Assembly (NCBI GenBank): GCA_965215995.1
Contig: OZ244128.1
Coordinates: forward strand, 1,922,001-1,986,000
Direction: 5' to 3'
DNA length: 64,000 nucleotides
DNA from: SZUA-309 sp965215995
GTDB taxonomy: Bacteria; Pseudomonadota; Gammaproteobacteria; Pseudomonadales; Azotimanducaceae
Position 1 is the stretch's first letter, and each line of letters begins with the position of its first letter. The position numbers and the translations under genes are program-made. Under the pieces are notes generated by a model, which saw only the letters and a program-made list of their open reading frames with translations, searched no databases and had not been told where the DNA came from. Shown piece by piece: positions 35,405 through 43,737 of this stretch.

Positions 35405-36493
35405 ATGGCGGAGAAAGTCGAAGCCACAGAAGACCTGGACCAGGTGCAGGAAAACCTGATCGACGCCTACAAGACCGTTACCGACATGAGCTGGAATTTC
35501 GATTACGACGGTAACATTCCCAAAGTCCACGACCTGTACAAGCGGGCCAAAGAAAACCAGTGGAACGCTGATGATCTGGAGTGGGATACCCCAATCGATC
35601 CGTCCAACCCGATCATGGGTCGAGACGGCTCTCAGTACTCGCAGATGCCGTTCTTCAAAAAGCTGTCGCCCACGCAGCAGGAGACGTTCACAGCCCATTC
35701 TACGGCGCAGATGCTGTCGCAGTTTCTGCACGGGGAGCAGGGTGCGACCTTGACCGCCGCGACGATTACCCACGGCGTGCCGGACATCAAGGCCAAATAC
35801 TATGCCGCCAGCCAGACGATGGACGAAGCCAGACACGTTGAGGTGTACGACCGCTACGTGAACAAGATCGCCATGCACTACCCGATCAACCCGTGGCTGA
35901 AGAAGCTCATCGACGTCACCCTGCAAACGGAAGACTACCGCAAGGTCATGATCGGCATGAACATGATCGTGGAAGGCCTGGCGCTCGGCGCGTTCAACAA
36001 CATGTACCGGCAGACGGACGAACCTCTCCTGAAGTCGATCACGTTCAACGTCATGCGTGACGAGTCCCGCCACGTGTCCTTCGGTCACACCTACCTGACG
36101 CCGATCATTGCCGAGATGCACCAGGACGACGTCGAGGAGTTGGCACAGTATGCCTTCGACGGGGTCAGCATCCTGGTGGAGTCCCAGACCGAAGCAACGG
36201 AAGGGTTTCTCAAGGTGCTGGAGGTGAGCGAGATCGATCCGGCGGACTTTGCGGCAGGCATGAAGGAAGCCGCTGAGATGGGCCTGCTCACCGATCTGCC
36301 GCCGGGACAGGTGCACTCACTGAAGGATCTGATGATTCCGGCGCTGGTTCGGGCCGGCTTGATCACGCCGAGAACCAAGGAGCTGTTCGAAGGGATCGGC
36401 GTTCCGGTTAACGAGGACATGACCATCCTCAACGCCATGGAAGACGCTAAGTCGGACCAGAACATCCTCAACGAGCAGGGGGCGTCCTACTAG
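35405..36493 (+). CDS. Ferritin-like diiron protein
   Basis: The 362-residue helical protein shows a complete carboxylate-bridged diiron ligand set: E111, E141-x2-H144 (DEARH), E190 (IVEGLAL) and E220-x2-H223 (DESRH). That is the ferritin-like/ribonucleotide reductase R2/AurF layout, so an O2-activating oxidase or oxygenase is likely. There is no signal peptide, so it is cytoplasmic. An FNR-like box upstream suggests control by oxygen. It stands alone, convergent with the oxidase operon. The substrate is unknown. Confidence 0.82.
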   Translation: MAEKVEATEDLDQVQENLIDAYKTVTDMSWNFDYDGNIPKVHDLYKRAKENQWNADDLEWDTPIDPSNPIMGRDGSQYSQMPFFKKLSPTQQETFTAHSTAQMLSQFLHGEQGATLTAATITHGVPDIKAKYYAASQTMDEARHVEVYDRYVNKIAMHYPINPWLKKLIDVTLQTEDYRKVMIGMNMIVEGLALGAFNNMYRQTDEPLLKSITFNVMRDESRHVSFGHTYLTPIIAEMHQDDVEELAQYAFDGVSILVESQTEATEGFLKVLEVSEIDPADFAAGMKEAAEMGLLTDLPPGQVHSLKDLMIPALVRAGLITPRTKELFEGIGVPVNEDMTILNAMEDAKSDQNILNEQGASY

Positions 36494-36535
36494 GGCAATC
36501 GCCTGTCGACCAGCCATCGTGCGGTCGGTTTCCGC

Positions 36536-37942
36536 TCAGGGAGCCGACCGGATGGCAGTACTGGTTCCAGACAAGGTCTCGAACCCTTGCGCCGTACCCA
36601 ACCGGGTGCTGCGCAAGGCCGAGACAGTCACCACTATGAAGCAGAGCCCGCCAATCGAGGCGAGCAGGCCGCCCATGCCCATCATTCCCATGCCAATCGT
36701 CTGAGCCACACCGTCGAGGGCCTGTTCCGCGCCAGACACCTTCCGCTGCACGCCGTAGCCGCCGGACATGGCCAGGCCGCTGATGTGCATCAGCTGGCCC
36801 GCACTGAATACGTACGGCTGCCAGAGCAGCAATCTCGGATAGGTGAAGGTATACCCCAGTCGCGGCAGTACCGCGTAAACCACACCCATGAAGGCCAGCG
36901 TCACACCCACGATGGAGCCGTGGTAGTGGGCCGGAATCATCGTATTCGAACCTTTGATCATAAAGCCCAACAACCCACCGGCCGCAAAGAGCGTCAGGGA
37001 GCAGAGCAGCGTGGCGCGCAGCGGCAGCACCGCGGGGTCTCGTCGCTGACTCCCGAACAGGCTGGTCAGCACGATCAGGCAGAGTGGCAGTGCAGCCAGG
37101 CCACCCCAACGCATGAGCTCAGTAAACGCGCGTGCAAAAGCGCCCGACTCCACCGGCAACCGGAAGATCCACGGCACGACCAGGAGCGGCAACACCGTGA
37201 GCAGACAGAGACCCATGCCGATCCCGGGTGTCAGCCGCAGGCGGCACCCGGAGCCATGTGCCAGCAGCAGCCACGCCACCAGAGCGAGCACCGTGTTGGT
37301 GAACTGTTGAACATGGCCCCCCGCCCAGAACAGGTGCTCGAAGAACGCCTCACCAGCCAGGTCGGAGGGCATGCGCAAATAGGACCAGCCGACACAGGCA
37401 ACTGCCAGCAGGATCGTCAGCGCCGCCAGCATCAGGGCGAAGCGGATCATGTCCTCGAAGGTTGGATCAGCCAGACGAATACCGGCGTTGCCCACGAAGC
37501 AGAGCGCCTGCAGCGTCATGCCACCGGCAAGCAGCGCCAGCCCCAGATAAAACCAGCCGTGTTGCAGCACGGGCACGTAGTTGTTCATCAGAGGCTGATT
37601 GGCACCAACGAATGGCGACAGGCTGATCATCAGGGTGCCGACCAGGGCCAGCCCGAGCGCGAGTTGATTCCATCGGCTTTGCCGCCTGCTGAACAGGGTC
37701 CAGACGAGACCGGCACAGGCCATGAACCAGACCAGCACGGACAGGTCCACGTGCACCACCAGGGCAACCCGGAAGAAATCCTTGCCCGGCAGGAGCTCCT
37801 GGACACCAGGCGTACGCGCAAGGGCCAGAAGAATCGCCAGCACACCGGCGGCGCAGAGCGCGTAGATGCCAAGCCAGATCCAGGCGGTGGCGTGCCGATT
37901 CCCATCAGGATTGATCAACCCGGGCACCGGCGCCATGCTCAA
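36536..37942 (-). CDS. Heme-copper oxidase subunit I-like protein, apparently without the helix VII His pair
   Basis: The 468-residue protein has about twelve membrane helices. Histidines typical of the family occur in L-V-V-H-V-D-L-S (helix II, low-spin heme), A-G-G-H-V-Q-Q-F (helix VI, Cu(B)) and P-A-H-Y-H-G-S (helix X, both hemes). I find no adjacent His-His between helices VI and X, where active oxidases carry two Cu(B) ligands, so the copper site may be absent or unusual. It is the last gene of the oxidase operon, overlapping the SCO gene by 4 bp (ATGA). It could be an accessory heme protein or a divergent cbb3/NorB-like subunit. Confidence 0.75.
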   Translation of the reverse strand: MSMAPVPGLINPDGNRHATAWIWLGIYALCAAGVLAILLALARTPGVQELLPGKDFFRVALVVHVDLSVLVWFMACAGLVWTLFSRRQSRWNQLALGLALVGTLMISLSPFVGANQPLMNNYVPVLQHGWFYLGLALLAGGMTLQALCFVGNAGIRLADPTFEDMIRFALMLAALTILLAVACVGWSYLRMPSDLAGEAFFEHLFWAGGHVQQFTNTVLALVAWLLLAHGSGCRLRLTPGIGMGLCLLTVLPLLVVPWIFRLPVESGAFARAFTELMRWGGLAALPLCLIVLTSLFGSQRRDPAVLPLRATLLCSLTLFAAGGLLGFMIKGSNTMIPAHYHGSIVGVTLAFMGVVYAVLPRLGYTFTYPRLLLWQPYVFSAGQLMHISGLAMSGGYGVQRKVSGAEQALDGVAQTIGMGMMGMGGLLASIGGLCFIVVTVSALRSTRLGTAQGFETLSGTSTAIRSAP

Positions 37943-38535
37943 CCTGCCTCTTTCTGCAGCTGATGCACCGTGCTGATCATATCCGGCACTCTGACACTCG
38001 GGCCGAAGGTCGTTCGAACCCTGCCTGCCGGATCGATGACATAGATGTGGCTCGAGTGGGCAATGCTGTAGCCAAGCTCAGGGCCCTGGGGCTCCTTCTG
38101 GTAGTACACCTTGAACGGAGCGGTGGCGTTGGCGATGGCCTCCGCGCTGCCCGTCATGCCGATGAAGGACGCATCGAAGAAAGCAACGTAGTCCCTGATT
38201 CGATCCAGGCTGTCCCGATCCGGATCGAGGGTCACGAACACTGGCCGAACAGCGGTCCGCTCATCCGGCAGCCCGCGAATGACATCCCGCATGCGTGACA
38301 ACGCCGTTGGACAGACATCGGGGCATTGGGTGTAGCCGAAATTCAGCAGCACGACCTCACCCTGGAAATCGGACAGCCGGGTGCCTTCTCCCAGCGTGCT
38401 GTCCAAGGTGAAGTCGCCACCCAGCGTATCGAGCACGGGCAGCGGCTCGGGTCTGGTGATCATCGCCAGAGTCTGCCAACCGGCAGCGGCGGCCAGCAGG
38501 CTCAACCCCACCAGCACTGCAGTGCCTCTGCTCAT
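37939..38535 (-). CDS. SCO1/SenC copper chaperone
   Basis: The 198-residue protein has an N-terminal membrane anchor (V-L-V-G-L-S-L-L-A-A-A-A-G) and a thioredoxin-like domain with the copper motif C-P-D-V-C-P and a downstream conserved His (I-A-H-S-S-H-I-Y-V). SCO proteins deliver copper to, or reduce, the CuA site of cytochrome c oxidase subunit II in the periplasm. I start it at the ATG at 38535. It lies between the small membrane protein and the subunit I-like gene in the same operon. Confidence 0.88.
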   Translation of the reverse strand: MSRGTAVLVGLSLLAAAAGWQTLAMITRPEPLPVLDTLGGDFTLDSTLGEGTRLSDFQGEVVLLNFGYTQCPDVCPTALSRMRDVIRGLPDERTAVRPVFVTLDPDRDSLDRIRDYVAFFDASFIGMTGSAEAIANATAPFKVYYQKEPQGPELGYSIAHSSHIYVIDPAGRVRTTFGPSVRVPDMISTVHQLQKEAG

Positions 38536-38542
38536 GAGCCGG

Positions 38543-38722
38543 TTACAGACCTCGTCGTCTGGCCTGGTACTTGGCCATGGTCTCTTCCAGCTTGTCGGCG
38601 CGATGCTCGGCCGGCAGGAACATCCCGATGCCGAACGCAAAGGACAGGACCATCACGACGGCGAGCACCCAGACGAGACGACGCCTGCCCGCCTCTTCCT
38701 GCTGATCGAGTTCCTCAGCCAT
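38543..38722 (-). CDS. Small single-pass membrane protein of the oxidase operon
   Basis: A 59-residue protein (M-A-E-E-L-D-Q-Q-E-E-A-G-R-R-R) with one membrane helix (L-V-W-V-L-A-V-V-M-V-L-S-F-A-F-G-I-G-M-F) and a charged C-terminal tail. Its ATG overlaps the end of the subunit I gene (stop 38715), so translation is coupled. Small proteins at this position often help assemble the oxidase (the Cox11/CtaG neighbour proteins or a subunit IV). No defined family was recognised. Confidence 0.7.
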   Translation of the reverse strand: MAEELDQQEEAGRRRLVWVLAVVMVLSFAFGIGMFLPAEHRADKLEETMAKYQARRRGL

Positions 38723-40358
38723 CCTTCTGGCCTTCGCTTGCTGCCGGTGCCTCCGAGTCGGAGATGCCCGAGTAGTCATAGGGCGACCAATCGTCTGCTA
38801 CCTCGACGGGGAAGCGATCGAAGTTGTGCGGGGGTGGCGGCGAGCTCACGGTCCACTCCAGGGACGGAGAACCCCAGGGGTCCCTGCCAGCCTGCGGTCC
38901 ACTCAAACCCCGGTACCAGGCAACGAACGTGAACAGCACGCCAAGGGCAAGGATCATGGCGCCATAGGTGGAGACCTCATTGAGTGTTACCCAGTTTTCT
39001 ATGGCCGGGTAGTCCGCATAGCGCCTGGGCATACCATCGATACCGACCATCATCTGGGCGAAGTACAGGAGGTTCGAGCCGACGATCACAAACCAGAAAC
39101 TGAGCTTGCCCCAGAATTCAGGGTACATACGTCCGGTGATCTTCGGATACCAGTAGTAAACGCCGCTGAAGGCACCCAGCGTCACCGCCATGCCCAATAC
39201 GTAGTGGAAATGGCCGACCACAAAGGCAGAGTCGTGCACGTTGATGTCGAACGCTGGCAGCGCCAGTGGAATACCGGTGAGGCCGCCAATCAGGAACATG
39301 AAGATGCCGCCCAGCGTGAACAGCATGGGAGTGTTGATGCGGATGGCGCCTTTGTGCAGCGTGCCTACCCAGTTGAAAATCTTGATACCCGTCGGCACGC
39401 CGATCAGCACCGTGGTGAAGGACATGAATATGCGGAGCCAGTGCGGCATGCCGGCAGTGAACATATGGTGAGCCCAGACCAGGAAACCGAGCAGCGCGAT
39501 GGCCCAGATGGCATAGATCATGGAAACGCGGCCAAAGATGGGCTTACGTGACATGGTGGACAGCACTTCGGAGAAAACACCGAAAGCTGGCAGAATCATG
39601 ACGTACACCGCTGGGTGGGAATAGAACCAGAACAGGTGCTGGTACATGACCGGATCACCTCCGGTTCCCGAGCTGAAGAAGCCGGTGCCTATGTACTTGT
39701 CCAGGAACAGCATGATCACTGAGCCGACAAACGCCGGTACGCCAACCAGCTGAACGACGATCGACGACATGAGGCCGTGCATGATCAGGTTGGTCTTGCC
39801 GAGGGTGACGCCTTTCGCCCGCATCCGCAGCACGGTGGTAATGAAGTTAACGCCGGTGCCGAGCGTCGATCCTGCCACCAGGATGACGATGAGAACGTAG
39901 AGCGCCGTTGGCCCAGCGTTGTCGTGCAACGCGAACGGCGGGTACCCGGTCCACATCATCTTGATGTTCTCGCTCGGAATCAGCGTGATCAGCACCAGGA
40001 CGCTGGCCGAGAAGAAGAACCAGTAAGAAAGCTGGTTGAGCCGCGGAAAAGCGACGTCCTTGGCGCCGATCAGGATCGGAATGAGGAAGTTCGAAAACGC
40101 GCCCCAGAAGGCGATGGCCCACCATAGCAACATCACGGCGCCATGGCCGGTCAGCAGGTAGTTATAAAAGTCCGGACTCACATACTGCACACCGGGCGCT
40201 GTCAGCTCGAGGCGTATAACCAGCCCCATGAGCCCGGCCACGGTGAAGAACAGCAGCGATGTCAGGCCATACAGTATTGCGATCTTCTTGTGATCGGTGG
40301 TGAAGATCCACTCTTTAAAGCTGGCCTGGTACCAGGGTGTTGCGACTGCTTCAGCCAT
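38715..40358 (-). CDS. ctaD: Cytochrome c oxidase subunit I (A2-type)
   Basis: The 547-residue protein has the twelve-helix subunit I core with all heme/Cu ligands: helix II G-H-G-A-V-M-L, helix VI Y-S-H-P-A-V-Y, helix VII H-H-M-F-T and helix X H-F-H-Y-V. The usual helix VI glutamate (H-P-E-V) is Ala here, and Y-S precedes the His, the signature of A2 oxidases, which move D-channel protons with the Tyr-Ser pair. It catalyses O2 reduction and proton pumping in the inner membrane. It is preceded by subunits III and II and by an SCO-like gene. Confidence 0.93.
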   Translation of the reverse strand: MAEAVATPWYQASFKEWIFTTDHKKIAILYGLTSLLFFTVAGLMGLVIRLELTAPGVQYVSPDFYNYLLTGHGAVMLLWWAIAFWGAFSNFLIPILIGAKDVAFPRLNQLSYWFFFSASVLVLITLIPSENIKMMWTGYPPFALHDNAGPTALYVLIVILVAGSTLGTGVNFITTVLRMRAKGVTLGKTNLIMHGLMSSIVVQLVGVPAFVGSVIMLFLDKYIGTGFFSSGTGGDPVMYQHLFWFYSHPAVYVMILPAFGVFSEVLSTMSRKPIFGRVSMIYAIWAIALLGFLVWAHHMFTAGMPHWLRIFMSFTTVLIGVPTGIKIFNWVGTLHKGAIRINTPMLFTLGGIFMFLIGGLTGIPLALPAFDINVHDSAFVVGHFHYVLGMAVTLGAFSGVYYWYPKITGRMYPEFWGKLSFWFVIVGSNLLYFAQMMVGIDGMPRRYADYPAIENWVTLNEVSTYGAMILALGVLFTFVAWYRGLSGPQAGRDPWGSPSLEWTVSSPPPPHNFDRFPVEVADDWSPYDYSGISDSEAPAASEGQKDG

Positions 40359-40417
40359 TTGGATTGCCTCCTAAAACTTGTTCTAACTCGAGAGCGGGTG
40401 CGTGTCTCACTTTGCTC

Positions 40418-41059
40418 TCAAGTACTGACCCAGGCGTCGTACTCAGCCTGACTGAGCACCTTGATCGTGGCGATCATGTACGCATGCGCCGTGCCGCAAT
40501 ACTCCCGGCAGAAAGACTGGAACTCGCCTGTCTCGTTGAACTGAAACCACATGGTCGTCACCCGTCCCGGGATGGCATCCTCCATGGTTTTCGCCGCCGG
40601 AACATGGAAAGCATGCAGCACGTCGGTCGAGGTAAGCTCGAGCTTCACGGGCTTCCCGACCGGCACGTAGAGATTGGTGATCGACGTCTTGCCGTTCGGA
40701 TACTCGAACTGCCAGGCCCACATCGAACCAGTAGTCTTGATGGCAATGGAATCCGGTGGCGGAGTCCGCTGCTCCTTGTAGAAAACGGCGCTCTGCACCG
40801 CCAGATAGATCACAACGATCAGCGGCACCACGGTCCAGAGCACCTCAAGCCCGACGCTGCCATGCTCGTCTGCACCCTTCTCATTCACGCCTTTTCTGTA
40901 GCGATAACGGAACAGGAAATACAGCATTGGCAGCGCGACGATCAGATAGATGACAACCGCGAGCACGATCCAGATGTCGTACATCTGGTCCCACTTGTCA
41001 GCTGGATACGCCAGCGGCACGGCCGCCCCAGCTGCAGCACTCAGTAACCAATGCATCAT
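40418..41059 (-). CDS. ctaC: Cytochrome c oxidase subunit II
   Basis: The 213-residue protein has two N-terminal membrane helices (about 28-50 and 75-95) and a periplasmic cupredoxin domain with the binuclear CuA site: V-L-H-A-F-H and C-R-E-Y-C-G-T-A-H-A-Y-M (C-x3-C-x3-H-x2-M). It accepts electrons from a cytochrome c. It lacks a fused cytochrome c domain; the separate cytochrome c at 42831 may be the donor. Its ATG overlaps the end of the SCO-like gene upstream (41056). Confidence 0.92.
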   Translation of the reverse strand: MMHWLLSAAAGAAVPLAYPADKWDQMYDIWIVLAVVIYLIVALPMLYFLFRYRYRKGVNEKGADEHGSVGLEVLWTVVPLIVVIYLAVQSAVFYKEQRTPPPDSIAIKTTGSMWAWQFEYPNGKTSITNLYVPVGKPVKLELTSTDVLHAFHVPAAKTMEDAIPGRVTTMWFQFNETGEFQSFCREYCGTAHAYMIATIKVLSQAEYDAWVST

Positions 41060-41856
41060 TGCACTCCTCTTGAAGTTTTCTTTGACGCCAGCGTGGCGAG
41101 CCCCACCAGTCCCAGCAGCGCAAAGCCCGCACCACCGAAGATGACTGTCGGATGCAACACGTATCTGCTTCTCGATTGATCGAACTGGAAGCAGGTGAGC
41201 TTCACCATGTCTACCAGCTCATTAAGGCGCGGCGCCCGGCCTCGACTTTCAATCAACGCGAGCTCGACGTCATCCGCTTGCGGTTCGGCACCATACAGAT
41301 AGCGCATTACCCGACCCTCCGGTGACAGAAAGACCAACACCGCAGGATGCACGTACAGCTGATCGCGCTCTGAAAAAAAGTACTTGTAACCAACGGCGTC
41401 AGTCAGCTGCCTGTTCGCCCCATCCGGGAGAATGCCGAAGGTCCAGTTCGGCGGAACTGATTCGAGAGAACTCCTCACCCCTTTCATGGCTGCCTGGCTG
41501 TCCTCAGGATCGAACGACAGGACCAGCACCTGGTAGTCGTCCGTCCGCGCTGCGATATCGACTCCAGCCAGACCGCGGATGGTGACCGGACAGCTGTGGC
41601 CGCAGCTGTAGTAGGCAAGCAGCAGTATGGTGGGCTTGGCCCCAATCAGCTCATACAGCGAATGCTGCCCGGCAAGGGTAATCACCGATACGTCCGGCAC
41701 CGTGCCTCCCAGGTGCGCGGCCTCATCAATACGCAACAGCGACGTATCAAACCGATCGTCACGATCAAGCACCTGCAGGCTGTTCGCCGGTGCGGCATGG
41801 GCCGGCGCGACCATCGCGAGCATTGCGAGTGTCAGGAATGCCAGGGCTGCCTTCAA
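41056..41856 (-). CDS. SCO-like thioredoxin-fold copper protein with C-terminal membrane anchor
   Basis: The frame is open to 42114, but the true start is probably the TTG at 41856, overlapping the subunit III stop (TTGA), because it gives a clean signal peptide (L-K-A-A-L-A-F-L-T-L-A-M-L-A-M-V-A-P-A-H-A). The 266-residue protein then has an SCO domain with C-G-H-S-C-P (C-x3-C-P) and a later H-P-A-V-L-V-F-L, and ends in a membrane helix (F-G-G-A-G-F-A-L-L-G-L-V-G-L). It is a second SCO-type assembly factor in this operon, likely for the CuA site of subunit II. Confidence 0.82.
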   Translation of the reverse strand: MKAALAFLTLAMLAMVAPAHAAPANSLQVLDRDDRFDTSLLRIDEAAHLGGTVPDVSVITLAGQHSLYELIGAKPTILLLAYYSCGHSCPVTIRGLAGVDIAARTDDYQVLVLSFDPEDSQAAMKGVRSSLESVPPNWTFGILPDGANRQLTDAVGYKYFFSERDQLYVHPAVLVFLSPEGRVMRYLYGAEPQADDVELALIESRGRAPRLNELVDMVKLTCFQFDQSRSRYVLHPTVIFGGAGFALLGLVGLATLASKKTSRGVQ

Positions 41857-42629
41857 ACCGTGGTCCCGATCAGATAGGCGTTGCCGGCAACCAGGAGCCA
41901 CATGATGTCCACGAAGTGCCAATACATCGAGGCACCCTTGAAGAACGTAATTCTCTTCTCGGTCATCAGGCCACTGGCGATCACGTAGAAAAGGATGGCG
42001 TGGATGAATAGCCCGACGATCACGTGTGAGGTATGCACCCCGGTCAGACCGTAGAAGGCTGTCGCGTAGACATTCGTGCCTGGCGTGAAACCTTCGTCGA
42101 TCAGGTGCATCCACTCGTTCATGTGCAGAACCACGAACAGGGTGCCGAGCGCGAAGGTGATGCCCAACCAGAGCAGCGCACCGCCGCGGTTACCCTCCGA
42201 GAAAGCACGCTCCGAGAGGAGTATCGAGAAGCTCGACGCCCACAGAATGAGGGTCAGCCAGACAGCAAAGCCGATCTGCAGGCCTTCCGGGATGAAGGTG
42301 GCCCACACATCCATGTTCTCGAGACGCCCGACCCAGAACGCCGCAAACACCGTGCCGAAGATGATGACCTCTGAAAGTATGAAGGCACCGACCGCCCAGG
42401 GGCCGAGCCCTTCTTCCTCACCAACGGTGTAAAACTCTCGCGCCCAACCGGCAAGACCCACCGCCAGAACGGCCAGCGTGATCCCCCCCAGGATTATTCC
42501 TAGAACGGGCGCGCCCCAGTGGAATGCGGTAAGCAAAGACAGCGCCGAAAGCAGCACGCCGAGGCCCACCACCATCGGCCAGACACTAGTTTCGTGTTCA
42601 GCGTGTTCAGACTGAATGACTTCTGACAT
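41853..42629 (-). CDS. ctaE: Cytochrome c oxidase subunit III
   Basis: The 258-residue protein has six to seven membrane helices with conserved F-I-L-S-E-V-I-I-F-G-T, L-L-S-E-R-A-F-S-E-G-N and G-L-T-G-V-H-T-S-H-V-I-V-G-L-F, ending W-H-F-V-D-I-M-W-L-L. It is the first gene of the seven-gene minus-strand operon (subunit III, SCO-like, II, I, small TM, SCO, I-like). It would stabilise subunit I and the O2 path. The upstream gap holds an FNR-like box. Confidence 0.9.
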   Translation of the reverse strand: MSEVIQSEHAEHETSVWPMVVGLGVLLSALSLLTAFHWGAPVLGIILGGITLAVLAVGLAGWAREFYTVGEEEGLGPWAVGAFILSEVIIFGTVFAAFWVGRLENMDVWATFIPEGLQIGFAVWLTLILWASSFSILLSERAFSEGNRGGALLWLGITFALGTLFVVLHMNEWMHLIDEGFTPGTNVYATAFYGLTGVHTSHVIVGLFIHAILFYVIASGLMTEKRITFFKGASMYWHFVDIMWLLVAGNAYLIGTTV

Positions 42630-42722
42630 TAGGAGTTCCCCTTAACCCAGCCTGTTACTTAAACCAGGCGCGGGCATATTCCACCTCATTTGCGCCTGCC
42701 GGAGGAAAATTCGGGGCTCCTT

Positions 42723-42736
42723 TTGATCCAGGTCAA
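42723..42736. promoter_or_regulatory. FNR/ANR-like box between oxidase operon and cytochrome c genes
   Basis: TTGATCCAGGTCAA fits TTGAT-N4-ATCAA at nine of ten positions. It lies 94 bp upstream of the subunit III start and 95 bp upstream of the cytochrome c start, so it could act on either or both divergent units, as activator or repressor. Confidence 0.65.
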
Positions 42737-42830
42737 AAAAGATCGGGTAGGCGATTTGAATCTCCGGCGGATCAGGTAATTTTGGCGCGCGGCGATTCGC
42801 TGCGAATACTGGTCTGGAGAGAAATCGTCA

Positions 42831-43160
42831 ATGAACAAATGGATCAACGTAGCGGCCACACTGGTTCTGGCCCTGTTCGCCACGCTGGGAGCAACCACTG
42901 CATCTGCTGAGGGAGATCCCGACGCCGGCAAGGCGAAGGCAGTTGCCTGCGGTGCCTGTCATGGACAGGCGGGCATCAGCAACAATCCGCTCTGGCCGCA
43001 CCTGGCTGGCCAGCAGGAAGCCTATCTGGCCAAGCAGATTCGTGAGTTTCGCGACGGTGTCCGCGAGGAACCGACCATGATCGGATTCGTTGCCACGCTC
43101 AGCGATCAGGATATCGCAGATCTTGCCGCCTACTACGCGGGGCTGCCTGCTGGGGGATGA
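42831..43160 (+). CDS. Class I cytochrome c (c553/c4-like)
   Basis: The 109-residue protein has a signal peptide (residues 1-26, A-T-T-A-S-A), the heme site C-G-A-C-H (residues 40-44) and a Met ligand, probably in E-E-P-T-M-I-G-F. It ends with the usual helical L-A-A-Y-Y-A-G-L. It is a small soluble periplasmic electron carrier, the natural donor for the oxidase encoded on the other strand. It overlaps or abuts the CuA protein gene that follows. Confidence 0.9.
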   Translation: MNKWINVAATLVLALFATLGATTASAEGDPDAGKAKAVACGACHGQAGISNNPLWPHLAGQQEAYLAKQIREFRDGVREEPTMIGFVATLSDQDIADLAAYYAGLPAGG

Positions 43161-43713
43161 CTCAGCCGGCCCTTGGGTTTCCACCCGCAAGATCGGGTTC
43201 CTCTGGCTGGGTGCACTGCTTGCCCTGACTCTGATCCTGGTGCTCCTGTTCGCCTATTCCGGTAGGCGGGACGTTCACGGAGCGACGCTGAGCATGCGCC
43301 CCACCAGTACCGATGCCTTCCTTGAAAAAGCAGAGGAACTGGTGGCTGCCCACGCTATCGACACCCAGCGCGGGCAGAACGTGCCGATAGTCAGGCCTCC
43401 GGCAGGCGCCGAGCTGTACATGATTGGTCGTCTCTGGGCCTGGTGGCCGAGCTACGAGCTCCAGGCAGGCGAACGCTATCAACTGCACCTGACCTCAGCA
43501 GACGTGCAGCACGCGTTTGCCATTGCCGGGGAAGAAATCGACGTGCCTGTGCTGCCCGGCTTCGAGAGCGTCGTTCTCCTCGAACCACGCTCACCGGGCC
43601 GGCTGCAGATCACTTGCAGCTTCTATTGCGGCGTGGGTCATGAGGCCATGATCGGTCAGATCGTCGTCCGTCCAAGGAGCGAGCCGACAGGCAACGCACG
43701 TCCCGTGCGGTAG
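43090..43713 (+). CDS. Short CuA-domain (cytochrome c oxidase subunit II-like) protein; start uncertain
   Basis: The protein has one N-terminal membrane helix (W-L-G-A-L-L-A-L-T-L-I-L-V-L-L-F-A-Y-S) and a cupredoxin domain with D-V-Q-H-A-F and C-S-F-Y-C-G-V-G-H-E-A-M, a full CuA motif. It resembles a one-helix subunit II, as in ba3-type oxidases, but no second active subunit I with a matching gene order is present. The first in-frame ATG is at 43090, 71 bp inside the cytochrome c gene; later in-frame starts are only TTG (43123) or CTG codons. Translation is therefore probably coupled to the cytochrome c gene. I am sure of the domain, not of the N-terminus. Confidence 0.7.
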   Translation: MPRSAIRISQILPPTTRGCLLGDDSAGPWVSTRKIGFLWLGALLALTLILVLLFAYSGRRDVHGATLSMRPTSTDAFLEKAEELVAAHAIDTQRGQNVPIVRPPAGAELYMIGRLWAWWPSYELQAGERYQLHLTSADVQHAFAIAGEEIDVPVLPGFESVVLLEPRSPGRLQITCSFYCGVGHEAMIGQIVVRPRSEPTGNARPVR

Positions 43714-43737
43714 ACTCCGCACCAAGGAGGAGGTGCG

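Noticed and set aside
41857..42114. N-terminal extension of the SCO-like gene
   Set aside because: It lies inside the subunit III gene in another frame, and a signal peptide starts exactly at the TTG at 41856.
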